Origin: Bacteroidota bacterium
Lineage (GTDB): Bacteria > Bacteroidota > Bacteroidia > B-17B0 > Aurantibacillaceae
Length of the DNA: 64,000 nucleotides
Reading direction: 5' to 3'
Assembly: GCA_021323535.1 (NCBI GenBank)
Contig: JAJONO010000005.1
Span: 53,330 to 117,329 of the forward strand
Below the pieces are notes generated by a model, which searched no databases, was not told the origin of the DNA, and was given only the letters and a program-made list of their open reading frames with translations. A program made the position numbers and the translations under genes. Each line of letters starts with the position of its first letter. The first letter of the stretch is position 1. Of this stretch, positions 35,065 to 44,132 are shown piece after piece.

Positions 35065-38000
35065 ATGTTCCTCATATTCGATACAGAAACCACCGGTTTA
35101 CCAAGGAATTATAATGCTCCGCTGACAGATTTTGACAACTGGCCAAGAATGGTTCAGATTGCCTGGCAGTTGCACGACGCCACCGGAAAATTATTGCAAA
35201 ACGATTCCATCATTGTTAAACCCGAAGGGTATACTATTCCATTTGCTACCATACAGATCCACGGAATTACGAACGAAAGAGCCAATGAAGAAGGACGCGA
35301 TCTGAAAACTGTGCTCCAGCAATTTGCGGAGGTTGTTGCGAAGACAAATTACTTGTGCGGGCACAACATCGAGTTTGACATGAACATTATAGGGGCCGAG
35401 TTTCTCCGTTGCGGTCTGCCAAATGTTCTTGAGAATAGAGCCTTCATAGATACCAAAAACGATCAGACCACAGAATACTGCGCCATTCCGGGAGGAAGGG
35501 GTGGAAAATTCAAATGGCCCACTTTAACAGAGCTTCATCAGAAACTATTTAATAAAGGCTTTGACGAGGCCCACAACGCGGCATTTGACGTAGCAGCCAC
35601 TACAAAGGTTTTCTTTGAAATTATAAAGAGAGGAATTACCAGAGTACAGGAAATTGCTTCTTCTGAATTACAAAACATCAATTACATTGCTCCCGATCTG
35701 ACAGAGCTTTCCAAACACGAACAATACTGGAAAGAACGTAAAGCCAAGGAAGCAAAAGAGCGCGAAGATGCTGTTAAAACTACTACAGTTGAAGTAGAAA
35801 CTGCCGATGCAACCGGAATAAAATTCAGTCATCTTCATAATCACACACAATTTTCAGTTTTACAGTCCACCAGCGATGTTTCCGCCCTGGTTAACAAAGC
35901 CATTGAGTTTGGCTCACCTGGCGTTGCGTTAACCGATCATGGTAACATGTACGGAGCATTTTTATTCTGGAAGGAGATCGACGGACAAAATAAAAAAATT
36001 AAAGAGCATAACGCTGCCGTTGAAAAAGGAGAAATTGTTGGCGAGAAAAAAGAAGAACTGAAATGTATTATTGGCTGCGAAGTAAACATCTGCGAAAACC
36101 ATAAGGATAAATCCAAAAAAGACAACGGGTTTCCGCAGGTTCTCATTGCTAAAAACAGAAAAGGTTACGAAAATCTATGCCGGATAAGTTCCATTGGTCT
36201 TATCGACGGTTCGTATTATGTACCAAGAATAGATAAAGAAGTTCTGATGAAGTTCAAAGACGGACTCATTGCCACATCAGGTTCCCTTAATTCTGAAATT
36301 CCGTACAGCATTATTAACCTCGGTGAGCAGCAGGGAGAAGCTGCATTCCTCTGGTATAAAGAACAATTTGGGGATGATTTTTATATAGAGATCAACCGTC
36401 AATACAAAACACAGGATGAAGAGTATGCAAACCAACGTTTACTTGCTCTCGCCAAAAAATATAACGTACCTTACTTTGCCGCAAACAGTAACTATTACAT
36501 TGATAAAAAAGGCTCAGAAGCTCATGATATTTTATTGTGTGTGAAAGATGGTGAAAAGAAAAGTACTGCGGTTGGAAAAGGAAAAGGTTTGCGTTACGGA
36601 ATGCCTAACCAGGAATTTTATTTTAAATCGCCATCGGAAATGGCAGCCCTGTTCAAAGATCTTCCCGAAGCTCTAAACAATACAAACCTTATCGTTAATA
36701 AAATTGAGCAATTCAAACTCGGACGCGAAGTTCTCCTTCCCAAATTTGAAATTGCGCCTGAATTCATTGCAGGAAATCAACAGGCGATAGAAGAATCCTT
36801 TAACCGGATCGTTAGTTTAAAATCGAAGGACTGGCAATCGAAAAATTTCAGTGAAGAAACAATAGAACATCTTAAAGCCGAGATCAGAACCATTGCCGAG
36901 CAATTCGTGTATATGACCGAACTCACTTACCAGGGTGCTGCTAAACGTTATCCCGAACTTACTCCCGATAAAAAAGAAAGAATTGATTTTGAGTTAGCCA
37001 CTATTGAGAGAATGGGTTACCCCGGATACTTTCTTATTGTTGCCGATTTTATTACCGAAGCAAGACGACTCGGCGTATCCGTTGGGCCGGGCCGTGGGTC
37101 TGCTGCCGGCTCAGCAATCGCATACTGTTTAGGAATTACCAATGTAGATCCGATCAAGTTCGATCTCCTCTTTGAGCGTTTCTTAAACCCCGATCGTATC
37201 AGCATGCCCGATATTGATATTGACTTTGATGATGAAGGTCGCGGTAAGGTAATTGATTATGTGATCAACAAATATGGTTCCAACCAGGTGGCGCAGATCA
37301 TCACGTATGGAACCATGGGAGGGAAATCCGCTATTAAAGATACAGCGCGTGTACTTGATCTTCCGTTGGACGATGCTAACCGTCTCACCAAAATGTTTCC
37401 CGACAGTTTAGATGCTAAGTTAAGAGCGCTTCTTAAACCGGGAGGAATCGATCCTAAATATCTCGGAAAAATTGAAGGTAAACGCGAAGTCATTGAGCAA
37501 TCTCATAATTTCAGAAAATTAGCGGAAGAAAAAACTCCTGAAGCCGATGTATTAAAACAAGCTTACGAACTCGAAGGCTGTCTTCGTAATACAGGAATTC
37601 ATGCCTGTGGTGTAATTATTACGCCGGGCGAAATGGTAAAATATGTTCCTGTCACGAAAGGTAAAGACAGTGACATGCTCGTAACACAATTCGATAACTC
37701 CGTTGCAGAAAGCGCGGGATTGTTGAAGATGGACTTCCTCGGTTTACGTACGCTTACCATTATTAAGGACGCCATTTCGCTGGTAAAACAAACACACGGA
37801 ATTGATATAGATATTGACGCGATTTCGCTCGAAGATCAGAAAACCTACGAGCTTTTTCAACGCGGTGAAACAAACGGGATATTCCAGTATGAAAGTGCCG
37901 GAATGCAGAAGTCTTTAAAAGAATTAAAGCCAGACAGTTTTACCGACTTAATTGCGATGAACGCTTTGTATCGTCCGGGTCCATTAGCTTACATTCCCAA

Positions 38001-39537
38001 TTACATTGCGCGTAAACATGGGCGCGAAGCCATTACTTATGATCTTGAAGGAATGGATGAATTCCTTCAGGAAACTTACGGAATTACCGTTTACCAGGAG
38101 CAGGTAATGCGACTCAGCCAGAAACTCGCCAATTTTACAAAAGGTGATGCCGATGTATTGCGTAAAGCAATGGGGAAAAAGGACAAGAAAACTCTTGACA
38201 AATTAAAACCCTTGTTCATTGAGAACGCAACTAAAAACGGACACGATGCTACAGTTCTTGAAAAAGTATGGAAAGACTGGGAAGCGTTCGCGAGTTACGC
38301 GTTCAACAAATCACACTCTACCTGTTATGCTTACGTAGCATTTCAGACAGCCTATCTTAAAGCTCATTATCCGAGCGAATATATGGCTTCCACGCTAAAC
38401 CACCAGGGAAGCATTGAGGCGATTGCCTTCTTTATGGAAGAATGTAAACGCATGGGTATTAAAGTTCTTGGTCCGGATGTAAACGAAGGTTTTGGAAAAT
38501 TCTCCGTTATGCCTGATGGAAGTATTCGTTTTGGAATGGCAAGTATCAAGGGTGTTGGAGAAAATGTAGTGAATGCTTTAGTCGAAGAAAGAACAGCGAA
38601 CGGAAAATTTAATTCTGTATTTGATTTTGCTTCAAGGCTTGACAGTAAATCGGTGAACAAGAAAAGTATCGAAGGGCTTGCCTTATCGGGCGCCATGGAT
38701 AGTTTTGAAAATGTAACACGTTCCATGTTCTTTGTGCCTGACCTTGATGGGTCGACACTTACAGACAGGATGATCAAATACGGTAATCAGAAAAATTTAG
38801 GGGGGGATACATCACAAGCAAGTTTATTCGGAGGCGAGGATGAAATTGAAGTTTCGGAACCACTGTTACCAAAAGTGGAACCATGGAACGCTCTCGAACA
38901 ATTAGCAAGAGAAAAAGAAGTAGTAGGATTTTACATCAGTGGCCATCCACTCGATCCTTACAAATTAATTTTGGAGCATAGATGCAATGCGAATTGCGCG
39001 CAATTAAAAGCGGGACTGGAACCTTTCAAAAACAAAGAGGTTATTTTCGGAGGAATTATTACCGGCTTTGAAAACAGGACCAGTAAAACCGGAAACGCTT
39101 TCGGAAAGCTGATCATTGAAGATTATCATGGAAGCAATGAGATCATGTTGTTTGGAAAAGATTTCGTGGAGTATAATAAATTTATGGTTCAGGGATTGTT
39201 CGTATTTGTAAAGGCTCGGGTGCAGGACAGGTTCAATCAACCTGGTAGTCTCGAGTTGAAATTAAGTAAGATCGAATTACTGGAGCAGGTAAGAGAAAAT
39301 GCGTTCAGCACTATTAAATTGAAAGTTAAATTAAATCATGTTAACGATGAGCTGATCATGAAACTTGAAAGTTTAATTAATACGAAAGCCGGAAAAAGCA
39401 ACATTGAATTTTACGTAGAAGATGAAGAACAACATCTGAATCTGAAATTATTCTCTAAGAAAAGTAAAGTCGCCATTGACAATGATTTTCTTTATGAACT
39501 GGATAAGATCACAGATGTGAAGTATGATTTAACCTGA
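35065..39537 (+). CDS. dnaE: DNA polymerase III alpha subunit with N-terminal proofreading exonuclease
   Basis: This is the replicative polymerase. The 1490-residue protein begins with a DnaQ-like 3'-5' exonuclease (about 1-190) having all motifs: FDTETTG, HNIEFD and AHNAAFDVA. A PHP domain follows from about 256 (HLHNHTQFSVL, DHGNMYG). The PolC/DnaE palm has the catalytic Asp pair near 716 and 718 in MPDIDIDFDDEG, then fingers, tandem helix-hairpin-helix regions and an OB domain near 1325-1400. The exonuclease-DnaE fusion is known in Bacteroidota, where proofreading is carried by the polymerase chain itself. It is monocistronic, divergent from ppiD, and ends at a bidirectional terminator. 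Confidence 0.97.
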   Translation: MFLIFDTETTGLPRNYNAPLTDFDNWPRMVQIAWQLHDATGKLLQNDSIIVKPEGYTIPFATIQIHGITNERANEEGRDLKTVLQQFAEVVAKTNYLCGHNIEFDMNIIGAEFLRCGLPNVLENRAFIDTKNDQTTEYCAIPGGRGGKFKWPTLTELHQKLFNKGFDEAHNAAFDVAATTKVFFEIIKRGITRVQEIASSELQNINYIAPDLTELSKHEQYWKERKAKEAKEREDAVKTTTVEVETADATGIKFSHLHNHTQFSVLQSTSDVSALVNKAIEFGSPGVALTDHGNMYGAFLFWKEIDGQNKKIKEHNAAVEKGEIVGEKKEELKCIIGCEVNICENHKDKSKKDNGFPQVLIAKNRKGYENLCRISSIGLIDGSYYVPRIDKEVLMKFKDGLIATSGSLNSEIPYSIINLGEQQGEAAFLWYKEQFGDDFYIEINRQYKTQDEEYANQRLLALAKKYNVPYFAANSNYYIDKKGSEAHDILLCVKDGEKKSTAVGKGKGLRYGMPNQEFYFKSPSEMAALFKDLPEALNNTNLIVNKIEQFKLGREVLLPKFEIAPEFIAGNQQAIEESFNRIVSLKSKDWQSKNFSEETIEHLKAEIRTIAEQFVYMTELTYQGAAKRYPELTPDKKERIDFELATIERMGYPGYFLIVADFITEARRLGVSVGPGRGSAAGSAIAYCLGITNVDPIKFDLLFERFLNPDRISMPDIDIDFDDEGRGKVIDYVINKYGSNQVAQIITYGTMGGKSAIKDTARVLDLPLDDANRLTKMFPDSLDAKLRALLKPGGIDPKYLGKIEGKREVIEQSHNFRKLAEEKTPEADVLKQAYELEGCLRNTGIHACGVIITPGEMVKYVPVTKGKDSDMLVTQFDNSVAESAGLLKMDFLGLRTLTIIKDAISLVKQTHGIDIDIDAISLEDQKTYELFQRGETNGIFQYESAGMQKSLKELKPDSFTDLIAMNALYRPGPLAYIPNYIARKHGREAITYDLEGMDEFLQETYGITVYQEQVMRLSQKLANFTKGDADVLRKAMGKKDKKTLDKLKPLFIENATKNGHDATVLEKVWKDWEAFASYAFNKSHSTCYAYVAFQTAYLKAHYPSEYMASTLNHQGSIEAIAFFMEECKRMGIKVLGPDVNEGFGKFSVMPDGSIRFGMASIKGVGENVVNALVEERTANGKFNSVFDFASRLDSKSVNKKSIEGLALSGAMDSFENVTRSMFFVPDLDGSTLTDRMIKYGNQKNLGGDTSQASLFGGEDEIEVSEPLLPKVEPWNALEQLAREKEVVGFYISGHPLDPYKLILEHRCNANCAQLKAGLEPFKNKEVIFGGIITGFENRTSKTGNAFGKLIIEDYHGSNEIMLFGKDFVEYNKFMVQGLFVFVKARVQDRFNQPGSLELKLSKIELLEQVRENAFSTIKLKVKLNHVNDELIMKLESLINTKAGKSNIEFYVEDEEQHLNLKLFSKKSKVAIDNDFLYELDKITDVKYDLT

Positions 39538-39581
39538 TGGATTTTTGATTTCAGATTTCTAAATTTTAATTTACAAGCAAC

Positions 39582-39616
39582 AAAAAAGCCATCCCGATTT
39601 ACTGGATGGCTTTTTT
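39582..39616. terminator. Bidirectional terminator between dnaE and the peroxiredoxin gene
   Basis: A 13-bp perfect stem (39582-39594 with 39604-39616) with an A-run on one side and a T-run on the other encloses a 9-base loop. It serves both convergent genes. Confidence 0.93.
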
Positions 39617-39633
39617 ATTATTGAAATTCTGAA

Positions 39634-40266
39634 TTAGTGTTTCGCTAAATAATTCGCAACACCTTTATGATCGGCTTTCATGCCTTCTTTGCCTTTGCTC
39701 CAGTTGGCAGGACAAACTTCTCCGTTTTCTTCGTTGAATTGTAACGCATCAACCATACGGATAGCTTCGTCAACATTACGTCCTAATGGAAGATCATTGA
39801 TAAGCATGTGACGAACCACGCCTTTTTTATCGAGCAGATATAAACCGCGGAACGCGATCATTGGTCCTGTTGCAATAAGTTCACCTTCGTCGTTCACATC
39901 ATAATCACCAGATAAAGTTCCGAACGCTAAAGAAATTGTTTTTGTAGTATCAGCAACGATTGGGTATTTCACACCCTTGATACCACCAGCGCTTTTTTCC
40001 ATTTGTAACCAACCCCAGTGACTCTCTTCCGTATCGGTGCTGCAACCTACAACAGCTACACCACGGCTTTCAAAATCAGAAAGTTTTTCCTGGAAAGCGT
40101 GTAACTCAGTCGGGCACACAAACGTGAAATCTTTAGGATAGAAAAAGAACACTACATATTTTTTACCAATAAACTGATCGAGAGAAAAATCTTTTACGAT
40201 CTCGCCACCGTTTATTACCGCACCAGCCTTGAACGACGGCGCTTTTTTACCTACTAAACTTGTCAT
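39634..40266 (-). CDS. Typical 2-Cys peroxiredoxin (AhpC/Prx1 type)
   Basis: This 210-residue enzyme reduces hydrogen peroxide and organic hydroperoxides. The peroxidatic Cys51 lies in FTFVCPTE and the resolving Cys185 in GEVCPANW, the typical 2-Cys arrangement; the conserved Arg is near 151-152 (VVRHMLIND). Length matches the Prx1/AhpC subgroup. No ahpF is adjacent, so reduction probably relies on thioredoxin. It stands alone, with a box TATTTTTA (one mismatch) about 30 bp upstream of the ATG. Confidence 0.95.
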   Translation of the reverse strand: MTSLVGKKAPSFKAGAVINGGEIVKDFSLDQFIGKKYVVFFFYPKDFTFVCPTELHAFQEKLSDFESRGVAVVGCSTDTEESHWGWLQMEKSAGGIKGVKYPIVADTTKTISLAFGTLSGDYDVNDEGELIATGPMIAFRGLYLLDKKGVVRHMLINDLPLGRNVDEAIRMVDALQFNEENGEVCPANWSKGKEGMKADHKGVANYLAKH

Positions 40267-40371
40267 ATTATATTGTTTTTAAATTTTTAATTATGTGTAA
40301 AAATAGTCATTCCTTTTCTAATGAAATTGAACTAATATTGTTTTAGATTAAACACCTTAACATTTATTGGA

Positions 40372-40842
40372 ATGAATCTGAAAATTGGCGATAAAGCTCC
40401 CCACTTCAAGTTATACAACACTGAAAAAAAGGAAGTTAGCCTCAGTGACTACAATGGAAAAAACCTGGTTCTGCTTTTTTATCCTTTTGCATTTTCGGGA
40501 ACCTGCACTGCGGAACTTTGTACCATGCGCGACAATCGCGCCATTTACAATAATCTGAACGCTGAGATCCTTGGAATTTCCAATGACTCAGTGTTTACTC
40601 AAAAGAGGTATAAGGAGGAACAAAAGTTAAATTTCGAACTGCTGAGCGATTTTAACAAGGAGACATCGAAGGATTACGGTTCTTTGTACGATAATTTTAT
40701 TTTCGGGACCAGGGGCGTTAGCAAACGTTCGGCTTTTGTGATAGACAAAGATGGAATTGTGAGGTATGCGGAGGTGTTGGAGAATGCCAGTGAACAACCG
40801 AGTTATACAGGAATACAGGAATGTTTGAAACAGTTACAATAA
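40372..40842 (+). CDS. Peroxiredoxin, BCP/PrxQ-like
   Basis: The 156-residue thioredoxin-fold protein has peroxidatic Cys45 in FSGTCTAELC with a second Cys50 five residues later, the CxxxxC spacing of atypical 2-Cys BCP/PrxQ enzymes. Further support comes from the conserved N-terminus (IGDKAPHFKLYN) and RSAFVIDKDGIVRY. An AhpE-like assignment is the alternative. It detoxifies hydroperoxides in the cytoplasm with thioredoxin as reductant. It is divergent from the 2-Cys peroxiredoxin 105 bp away, giving the window two peroxide-removal enzymes side by side. Confidence 0.92.
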   Translation: MNLKIGDKAPHFKLYNTEKKEVSLSDYNGKNLVLLFYPFAFSGTCTAELCTMRDNRAIYNNLNAEILGISNDSVFTQKRYKEEQKLNFELLSDFNKETSKDYGSLYDNFIFGTRGVSKRSAFVIDKDGIVRYAEVLENASEQPSYTGIQECLKQLQ

Positions 40843-40848
40843 ATGGCT

Positions 40849-40908
40849 GTCATCCTGAGCGCAGTCGGAGGAAAGGCTCGAAAGCGCTTCGACTGCGCTC
40901 AGCGTGAC
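40849..40908. repeat. Inverted repeat of the CCTGAGCGCAGTCG type
   Basis: Two 19-bp arms (40849-40867 and 40890-40908) differ at two positions and flank a 22-base centre. The element fills the gap between the BCP-like peroxiredoxin and rnhB. Repeats of this kind recur between genes in Bacteroidota genomes. A related fragment (ACCCTGAGCG) is at 61693-61702. Confidence 0.85.
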
Positions 40909-40936
40909 GGATCACAAGTAGCGATTGATAAAATAA

Positions 40937-41536
40937 ATGCTGAAGAAATATTATGATAAAACGCTTGTAGAGGCCGGCTGTGATGAGGCCGGACGGGGCT
41001 GCCTTGCGGGGCCCGTGTTTGCCGCTGCAGTAATTCTTCCCAAAGGTTTTAAGAATAAAATTCTCAACGATAGTAAACAGCTTAGCGAGGAACAACGGTA
41101 CGAACTTCGTCCCATCATTGAAAAAGAAGCCATTGCCTGGGCCGTTGCTGAAGTCAACAACATTGAGATCGACGAGATCAACATTCTTAACGCTTCCTTT
41201 CTTGGTATGCACCGTGCGCTCGATCAGCTTAAAACAATTCCTGAACTTCTCCTTATAGATGGCAATCGTTTCAAACCCTACAAACAAATAAAACATCAAT
41301 GTATTGTTGAAGGAGATGCAAAATTCATGAGCATTGCCGCAGCCAGTATTCTCGCTAAAACATACCGTGACGATTTTATGAAACAAATGGCCGTAAAATA
41401 CCCGATCTACGGCTGGGAAACAAATATGGGCTACGCTACCAAAAAGCACCGGGCGGCTATCAAAGAACACGGTACCACTGAGCTTCACCGTATGAGCTTC
41501 CAGTTACTCCCTTCTCAGCTGCAACTGGAGTTTTAA
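40937..41536 (+). CDS. rnhB: Ribonuclease HII
   Basis: RNase HII removes ribonucleotides and RNA primers from RNA-DNA hybrids. The 199-residue protein has the catalytic acidic pair Asp16-Glu17 in [30 protein letters not shown], the third Asp in LLIDGNRF and the family stretch [12 protein letters not shown]. Its length is standard. The ATG at 40937 follows the inverted repeat directly, and no clear promoter box is visible. The tail [12 protein letters not shown] is slightly longer than the minimal domain. Confidence 0.97.
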   Translation: MLKKYYDKTLVEAGCDEAGRGCLAGPVFAAAVILPKGFKNKILNDSKQLSEEQRYELRPIIEKEAIAWAVAEVNNIEIDEINILNASFLGMHRALDQLKTIPELLLIDGNRFKPYKQIKHQCIVEGDAKFMSIAAASILAKTYRDDFMKQMAVKYPIYGWETNMGYATKKHRAAIKEHGTTELHRMSFQLLPSQLQLEF

Positions 41537-41606
41537 ACATTGAGTTTTAAATAACTCCCAACTTTTTATCCGAAGCGGATTTTCCTTTTAAATATCTTTA
41601 AACAGT

Positions 41607-44105
41607 TTGAGTAAATTTCAGAAAATAATTTTTTCAGTATTCGTTGTATTAAGTATTACAGCCGCCTTTTTTGGCTACCGATACCTGCGTGAAAACAAAC
41701 AGCCTTCTGTGAAAGCCCTAACGCTTATTCCTGATAGTTGCAACGTTATGCTCACATTCGATGAATATTCTGATTTCACAAACACATTACGAAACAAAAA
41801 CCTTTTGTGGCAGGACCTGAAAGGAATTTCAGTTTTAAGCGCGCTGGAAAGACATTTGAATTATTTCGATTCATTACTCACGGGTAACAGCGATCTGCAA
41901 GACCTGGTTTCGGGCAATAAAATCTATTTTGCGCTATATCCGGGAAATAAATTCGTTGTGGCGTTCAATGTAAAAGAACTGGCTGATCAGGAAATATACA
42001 AAAAAAAACTTACTACGCTCTTTCCTTCATCGCTCTACATCAATCTAAAATCCGATGTGCATGATGGTGTTATCGGAATTTCAAATTCTGAATCGGCACT
42101 GAATGCATTATTCTCAAAAAACAACAAACTAGTTCAGAATAAAAATTTCGCGAAACTTGATGAAACGGTTGATTATACTGGAACTTCCATTTACATTAAT
42201 CAATCGTTACTACTCTGTCATTCGTATTCGAGCATTTCCATAAAACCCGAGAGCATTTCACTGAATGGCTTAAGCATTCCTGATTCTTCTTCTTTTTACG
42301 GAGAAGTTTCAGCAGAACCCCTCACCTCGTTTGAATTCCTCGAACAAATCCCCTTATTGTGCAATGCATTTGAAGTTTATTCAGTAAAACGCGCCGAAAC
42401 GGTTTTTAAAAACACTTCGCAAAACGACTGGTGGACCGACGTTAACGATGAAGCTATGTTTAACGCTAAAAAACAGTTTTATTCTTCACTGGAAAGCTAT
42501 GCCATCAAAGTTTTACTTCCTTCGAAAAACCACGCTCTTATTTTAGGGGTTTCTGATTCAGCCAAAATCGCAGAAATCCTCCCATATATGACTGATACAA
42601 CTTCGCTTAAGTCCAATTGGCTTCATATACTAAAAAAAGGAAACACTTCTTTTTCCAAATCAACCTTCAATTCAATTTCAACCGGAGAGTTAATGTTTGC
42701 CATTCTGTTTCACGATCATCTTGTTCTAACCAGTGAAATTGATGATGCTAATATTTTTTTAGCGGCGCAAGTAATGAAGAGTTCAATCCTCGAAAACACC
42801 TCGTTTAAAGTTTATGCCTCAAAGAATTTTGATATCGATTTCCATTACATGAGATACGGACTTGTGAGTTCGTTAAACAAAGAACATTTACCGTTTCAGG
42901 ATCTTATCACCAATGATGATATATCCGCTCTCAAAAACACAAGTCATTTTTCATTACTGAGCGTCTTCAAAAATAATTTCATGAACTCGCGCCTTCATGT
43001 AAAATATTTCCAGGAAGATGTGAGTGACGAACCTAATTTACTGTGGACATTAAACGCTGATACGGCCATTGGAACAATGCCGTTCCTTTTTAAGAATCAT
43101 GTTACAAAGGGGAGCGAACTTGCTTTTCAGACTTCAGATAAAAACCTTCACCTGATCAACGCTACAGGAAAAATTATTTGGAAAAAGAAACTTAGTGAAG
43201 AAATTAAATCAGAAATTTTTACTGTTGATGCGTTTAAGAATAAAAAATTTCAACTGCTCTTCAATACAGAAAATTACATTCACTTAATTGACCGAAACGG
43301 GAATTATGTACAAGGTTACCCGATTAAACTTCCTGCAAGAGCTACCAACAAATTATGCGTGCATGATTATGAAGGTAAAAACGATCTTAGGTTATTTATC
43401 GCCTGTTCCGATAACAAAATATATAATTATTCCATTTGGGGAATTAAACAGGAAGGATTTAAACCACACGTAACGAGCGGCGAAGTTATTCTGCCTGTAA
43501 AATATGTAAAGGTAGGGCCAAGCGATTATCTTGTAACAGCTGACAGAAAAGGTAAAATATATGCTTTCAGCCGAAAAGGTGACGGAAGAATTGATTTTAA
43601 AAACAAATTAGTGGAAGACGCTTCTGACTTTGAATTACAATCCGGAAATTCGTTATCGTCTACGCAACTGATCTATTTCGATGAGAAAAATCATCTCATT
43701 GAAAAAATATCGCTCAGTGATAAAAAGGAAGTGTTTAAAACACAGGAATCGGAAGGCAGCACTGCTTACAGTTTTGGCGACCTTGATAACAACAGCATTT
43801 CTGACATGATCATTGCCACCGATAAAAAAACAGAAGTGTATGATTTAAACGGTTCACAGATCTTCATCCGCGATCATTCTTCAGGCATCAATCCTCACAA
43901 AACAGGGATGTATCATTCAGGAACCACTACAAACATTAGTATTTTTGACCAGACAAATTCTACTGTTACTTTAGAAAACATTGAGCAGAAAACCTCTAAA
44001 AATTACAGCGCTTCTCAATCACCATTTATCTGCGATTTGTATAATGACGGAAAGATCTATATCATTATTCCGGAAGGCAAGAAGCTGAAATGTTATAAGC
44101 TATAA
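41607..44105 (+). CDS. Membrane-anchored protein with beta-propeller-like C-terminal half
   Basis: The 832-residue protein has one N-terminal transmembrane helix (about 7-24). A globular part follows (about 25-460) beginning ALTLIPDSCNVMLTFDEYS, reminiscent of DUF3352-type proteins. The C-terminal half (about 470-832) contains repeated blade-like units (ENYIHLIDRNGNYVQGYPI, DRKGKIYAFSRKG) and an FG-GAP-like FGDLDNNSISDMIIA that could bind calcium. The start is a TTG; no in-frame ATG precedes the helix, and TATCTTTA (one mismatch to the -7 box) ends six bases upstream. It is probably a periplasmic domain tethered to the inner membrane. Its role is unknown. Confidence 0.78.
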   Translation: MSKFQKIIFSVFVVLSITAAFFGYRYLRENKQPSVKALTLIPDSCNVMLTFDEYSDFTNTLRNKNLLWQDLKGISVLSALERHLNYFDSLLTGNSDLQDLVSGNKIYFALYPGNKFVVAFNVKELADQEIYKKKLTTLFPSSLYINLKSDVHDGVIGISNSESALNALFSKNNKLVQNKNFAKLDETVDYTGTSIYINQSLLLCHSYSSISIKPESISLNGLSIPDSSSFYGEVSAEPLTSFEFLEQIPLLCNAFEVYSVKRAETVFKNTSQNDWWTDVNDEAMFNAKKQFYSSLESYAIKVLLPSKNHALILGVSDSAKIAEILPYMTDTTSLKSNWLHILKKGNTSFSKSTFNSISTGELMFAILFHDHLVLTSEIDDANIFLAAQVMKSSILENTSFKVYASKNFDIDFHYMRYGLVSSLNKEHLPFQDLITNDDISALKNTSHFSLLSVFKNNFMNSRLHVKYFQEDVSDEPNLLWTLNADTAIGTMPFLFKNHVTKGSELAFQTSDKNLHLINATGKIIWKKKLSEEIKSEIFTVDAFKNKKFQLLFNTENYIHLIDRNGNYVQGYPIKLPARATNKLCVHDYEGKNDLRLFIACSDNKIYNYSIWGIKQEGFKPHVTSGEVILPVKYVKVGPSDYLVTADRKGKIYAFSRKGDGRIDFKNKLVEDASDFELQSGNSLSSTQLIYFDEKNHLIEKISLSDKKEVFKTQESEGSTAYSFGDLDNNSISDMIIATDKKTEVYDLNGSQIFIRDHSSGINPHKTGMYHSGTTTNISIFDQTNSTVTLENIEQKTSKNYSASQSPFICDLYNDGKIYIIIPEGKKLKCYKL

Positions 44106-44132
44106 AGACGTTTAGGTTATACGTTGGGTCGG

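Noticed and set aside
40850..41488. 212-codon open frame antisense to rnhB
   Set aside because: It lies entirely opposite a well-matched RNase HII gene, has no family features and arises from its codon pattern.
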